A stretch of 6,568 nt of DNA from an uncultured Clostridia bacterium (GTDB taxonomy: Bacteria; Bacillota; Clostridia; Oscillospirales; Oscillospiraceae): contig CANDEH010000116.1 of NCBI GenBank assembly GCA_947383645.1, positions 1 through 6,568 on the forward strand, read 5' to 3'. Shown here piece by piece: positions 3,733-6,568 of this stretch (positions are counted from its first letter, which is position 1; every line of letters starts with the position of its first letter). Position numbers and translations under genes: made by a program. Below the pieces are notes generated by a model. It did no database searches, was not told the origin of the DNA, and was given only the letters and a program-made list of their open reading frames with translations.

Positions 3733-6568
3733 AGGTGGGGGCCGATGCGCTCGCTGTGGCCCATCTTGCCCAGAACCCGGCCGTCGGGGCTGGTGATGCC
3801 CTCGATGGCCCAGGCGGAGGCGTTGGGGTTGAAGGCGGTGTCCATAGTGGGCACGCCGGCCAGGTCCACGTACTGCGTGGCGATCTGGCCGGAGGCCAAG
3901 AGCTTTTGCAGCAGCGCCTCCGAGGCCACGAAGCGGCCCTCGCCGTGGGAGACGGGCACGCTGTAGACCTCCCCCACCGCCGTCTCCATCAGCCAGGGGG
4001 AGTTGTTGGTGCACACCCGGGTGCGGACGATGGAGGACTGGTGGCGGCCAATGGCGTTGTAGGTCAGGGTGGGGCAGGTGTCGTCGGTGACGACAATGCG
4101 CCCGAAGGGCACCAGACCCAGCTTAATGAGGGCCTGGAAGCCGTTGCAGACGCCCAGCATCAGCCCGTCCCGGTGCTCTAAGAGGTCGGTGACCGCGTCG
4201 GTGAGCCGGGGGCTGCGGAGGAAGGAGACGATGAACTTGGCCGAGCCGTCGGGCTCGTCGCCGCCGGAGAAGCCGCCGGGGAGGAACACCACCTGGGCGG
4301 ATCGGATGGCCCTCTCCAGGGCCTCCGCGGACTCTAAGAGGGCGGACTCCGTCAGGTTGCGCACCACCACGATCTCCGCGTCCATCCCCGCGGCCAGGCA
4401 GGCCCGGGCGCTGTCGTACTCGCAGTTGGTGCCGGGGAAGACGGGGATCACCACCTTGGGCCGGGCGACCTTGTGGGCGCAGACGGCGGGGCTCCCCTGG
4501 GTGTAGGCGACGGGGACCACGGCCTCGGTGCTGCCGGTGTGGGTGGGGTAGACGGACTCCAAGACGCCCTCGTTGAGGGCGAGGAGCTCGTCGATGGGGG
4601 CGGTGTCGGTGCCGATGGTGATTACCGGCTCGGCGGTGGTCCGTCCTATCTTGGCCCACAGCCCCTCCGGGTGGCAGTTGCCCATGTCCTCTCTCAGCTC
4701 CGCGATGATTGCCCCGGGCCGGGAGGTGTACCAGACCGGGCTGTTCTTGCCCATTCCCTTGAAGCCGATCCGGCTGCCGAAGGACATCTTCATCACCGCC
4801 TCGGCCATGCCGTTCTCCACGGCCCAAGCGGCGGCAATCTTCCCCTCCTGGTGGAGGCGGTGGAACTCCTCCCAGACTGCCCGCCGGTCCCCCGCTATGG
4901 ATTCCGGCTGAAACAGGTACACCGGGTGGCCCGCCTCCTTGAACTCCGGGGAGAGCACCTCGCCGGCCTTGATGGGGGCGATGGCGAAGGAGATCAGCGT
5001 GGGGGGCACGTCCTTATCCAGGAAGGAGCCGGACATGGAGTCCTTGCCGCCGATGGCGGCGCAGCCGTAGTCTATCTGGGCCTCCATGGCCCCTAAGAGG
5101 GCGGCGAAGGGCTTGCCCCAGCGGGCAGGCTCGTCCCGCAGCTTCTCAAAGAATTCCTGTAAGGTGAGGTAGGCTTTATTGTAGTCCGCGCCGGCGGCCA
5201 CCAGCTTGGCCAGGGACACCGTGACGGCGTCGTAGGCACCCTGATAGGGGTAGGCGGAGAGCCGGTCCGGGTCGCAGCCCCAGGCCATCACGCTGGCCTG
5301 GTCGGTCTCCTGCCCGGGGAGGACCGGCAGCAGGGCGGCCATGGCCTGGGCCGGGGTGCGCTGGGCCGCGCCGCCGAAGGGCATCAGCACGCTGCCGGCC
5401 CCGATGGTGCCGTCGAACCGCTCGATGAGGCCCCGGCGGGAGGCGCACTTGAGGCTGGACGCCATGGTCCGCAGGTCCAAATAGTCTCCCGCCTGGAAGG
5501 GGGATCCGGCCTTTCGGTCCGCCTCCGCCACAGACACGCCGGCGTGCTTCACCGCGCCGTTGGTGTTCAGGAAGTCCCGGCTCAGATCGGCGATCCTCCG
5601 GCCCTTCCAGGTCATCACCATCCGGGGGCTCTCGGTGACTATGGCCACCTGGTAGGCTTCTAAGTTTTCCCGCTCTGCCGCGGCGATGAACTTCTCCGCG
5701 TCCTCGGGAGCCACCACAACGGCCATGCGCTCCTGGCTCTCAGAGATCGCCAGCTCGGTGCCGTCCAGGCCGTCGTACTTCTTGCGCACCGCGTCCAGGT
5801 CGATCTCCAGGCCGTCGGCCAGCTCACCGATGGCGACGCTGATGCCGCCGGCGCCGAAGTCGTTGCACCGCTTGATGAGCCGGGTGACCTCCCCGTTCCG
5901 GAACAGCCGCTGGATCTTCCGCTCCTCGGGGGCGTTGCCCTTCTGCACCTCGCTGGCCATGGTGGTGAGGGACTTCTTGTTGTGGCTCTTGGAGGATCCG
6001 GTGGCCCCGCCGATGCCGTCCCGGCCCGTGCGGCCGCCTAAGAGGATCACCACGTCACCGGGGGCGGGCCGCTCCCGGCGCACATTCTCCGCCGGGGCCG
6101 CGCCCACCACCGCGCCGCACTCCAGGCGCTTGGCGATGTAGCCGGGGTGGTAGACCTCCGCCACGTGGCCGGTGGCCAGGCCGATCTGGTTGCCGTAGGA
6201 GGAGTACCCCGCCGCCGCCGTCTGGCACAGCCGCCGCTGGGGGAGCTTGCCCTCCAGGGTCTCCCCAAAGGGCACCCGGGGGTCCCCCGCGCCGGTGAAG
6301 CGCATGGCCTGGTGGACGTACACCCGGCCGGAGAGGGGGTCCCGGATGCAGCCGCCGATGCAGGTGGCCGCGCCGCCGAAGGGCTCGATCTCCGTGGGGT
6401 GGTTGTGGGTCTCGTTCTTAAACATGAGCAGCCAGTCCTGCTCCTCCCCGTCCACCACGGCGGGGACGTGGATGGAGCAGGCGTTGATCTCCTCGCTCTC
6501 GTCCAGCTCCGGCAGGAGCCCCCGCTTTTTCAGGGCCTTGGCGGCGATGGTGGCGATGTCCATCAGGG
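3666..6568 (-). CDS. purL: Phosphoribosylformylglycinamidine synthase, C-terminal part
   Basis: FGAM synthase converts FGAR to FGAM using ATP and glutamine, the fourth step of purine synthesis in the cytoplasm. The frame is open to the right window edge, so the start is missing; the first in-window Met (6563-6561) is internal. Numbering from it, the ATP-site motif FKNETHNHPT is at 48-57, followed by EPFGGAATCIGG, with GGRTGRDGIGGATGSS around 182. The second half-repeat has GGKDSMSG near 507. The glutaminase domain starts near 703 (KVVIPVFPGTNCEYDSA) with catalytic Cys806 in GVCNGFQ and His873/Glu875 in SHGEGRF. It is therefore the single-chain PurL with fused amidotransferase, not the PurS/PurL/PurQ form. 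Full-length relatives have about 1,230-1,300 residues, so roughly 270-330 N-terminal residues, including the PurS-like domain, lie outside. All key residues are intact with no frameshift. It ends at TAG (3668-3666). Confidence 0.97.
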   Translation of the reverse strand, partial: LMDIATIAAKALKKRGLLPELDESEEINACSIHVPAVVDGEEQDWLLMFKNETHNHPTEIEPFGGAATCIGGCIRDPLSGRVYVHQAMRFTGAGDPRVPFGETLEGKLPQRRLCQTAAAGYSSYGNQIGLATGHVAEVYHPGYIAKRLECGAVVGAAPAENVRRERPAPGDVVILLGGRTGRDGIGGATGSSKSHNKKSLTTMASEVQKGNAPEERKIQRLFRNGEVTRLIKRCNDFGAGGISVAIGELADGLEIDLDAVRKKYDGLDGTELAISESQERMAVVVAPEDAEKFIAAAERENLEAYQVAIVTESPRMVMTWKGRRIADLSRDFLNTNGAVKHAGVSVAEADRKAGSPFQAGDYLDLRTMASSLKCASRRGLIERFDGTIGAGSVLMPFGGAAQRTPAQAMAALLPVLPGQETDQASVMAWGCDPDRLSAYPYQGAYDAVTVSLAKLVAAGADYNKAYLTLQEFFEKLRDEPARWGKPFAALLGAMEAQIDYGCAAIGGKDSMSGSFLDKDVPPTLISFAIAPIKAGEVLSPEFKEAGHPVYLFQPESIAGDRRAVWEEFHRLHQEGKIAAAWAVENGMAEAVMKMSFGSRIGFKGMGKNSPVWYTSRPGAIIAELREDMGNCHPEGLWAKIGRTTAEPVITIGTDTAPIDELLALNEGVLESVYPTHTGSTEAVVPVAYTQGSPAVCAHKVARPKVVIPVFPGTNCEYDSARACLAAGMDAEIVVVRNLTESALLESAEALERAIRSAQVVFLPGGFSGGDEPDGSAKFIVSFLRSPRLTDAVTDLLEHRDGLMLGVCNGFQALIKLGLVPFGRIVVTDDTCPTLTYNAIGRHQSSIVRTRVCTNNSPWLMETAVGEVYSVPVSHGEGRFVASEALLQKLLASGQIATQYVDLAGVPTMDTAFNPNASAWAIEGITSPDGRVLGKMGHSERIGPHLYRNVPGRYDMGLFRSAVKYFQ

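Noticed and set aside
3669..4181. 170-codon plus-strand open frame opposite the purL glutaminase domain
   Set aside because: It overlaps the catalytic Cys and His/Glu region of purL on the other strand and has a His/Gly/Val-rich shadow composition with no domain.
4473..5096. 207-codon plus-strand open frame opposite purL
   Set aside because: Antisense to intact, motif-bearing purL. The Gly/Val/Leu/Asp-rich composition is typical of a GC-rich shadow frame, and no recognisable domain or convincing ribosome binding site is present.

Overview
The window looks like a chromosomal stretch from a GC-rich, spore-forming gut member of the Clostridia, most likely an Oscillospiraceae/Ruminococcaceae relative of Flavonifractor, Lawsonibacter or Oscillibacter. 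The reasons are a cwlJ-gerQ spore-germination pair, a long single-chain PurL, GC-rich codon use with AGGAGG-type ribosome binding sites, and a dense intergenic repeat family of a type I associate with these genomes. The family assignment is inference; no search was run.

Layout, left to right. Positions 1-236 hold a tandem repeat array (two copies of a ~70-base core, period 136) with three hairpins. A small XRE repressor-like gene (237-476, minus) lies next to it and is divergent from a 314-residue EcsC-like protein with an EF-hand-like loop (583-1527, plus), which ends at a strong terminator (1554-1584). A membrane-anchored XRE regulator follows with its own promoter (1654-2244, plus). It converges on the cwlJ-gerQ operon (3338 to 2280, minus) across a 13-bp hairpin terminator. 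Positions 3339-3665 hold a sporulation-type promoter for cwlJ and a second repeat block. That block contains an inverted copy of the left-hand repeat and two identical 38-base hairpin repeats. The rest (3666 to the right edge, minus) is the C-terminal three quarters of purL, cut by the window end.

CwlJ and GerQ act together in spores: in Bacillus, GerQ is needed for the cortex hydrolase CwlJ to be retained in the coat, where it digests cortex during germination. PurL is purine biosynthesis housekeeping and appears unrelated. The two XRE genes and the EcsC-like gene have no established joint function; the divergent xre/EcsC-like arrangement suggests local control by the repressor.

The least ordinary part is the repeat family. 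It is a mosaic of a GACAGGCTGAG module, exchangeable palindromes and a ~90-base core. One palindrome shows compensatory base changes between copies. The core carries, on one strand, a stop codon overlapping a consensus Shine-Dalgarno followed by a GTG start, so that adjacent copies form a chain of short reading frames.
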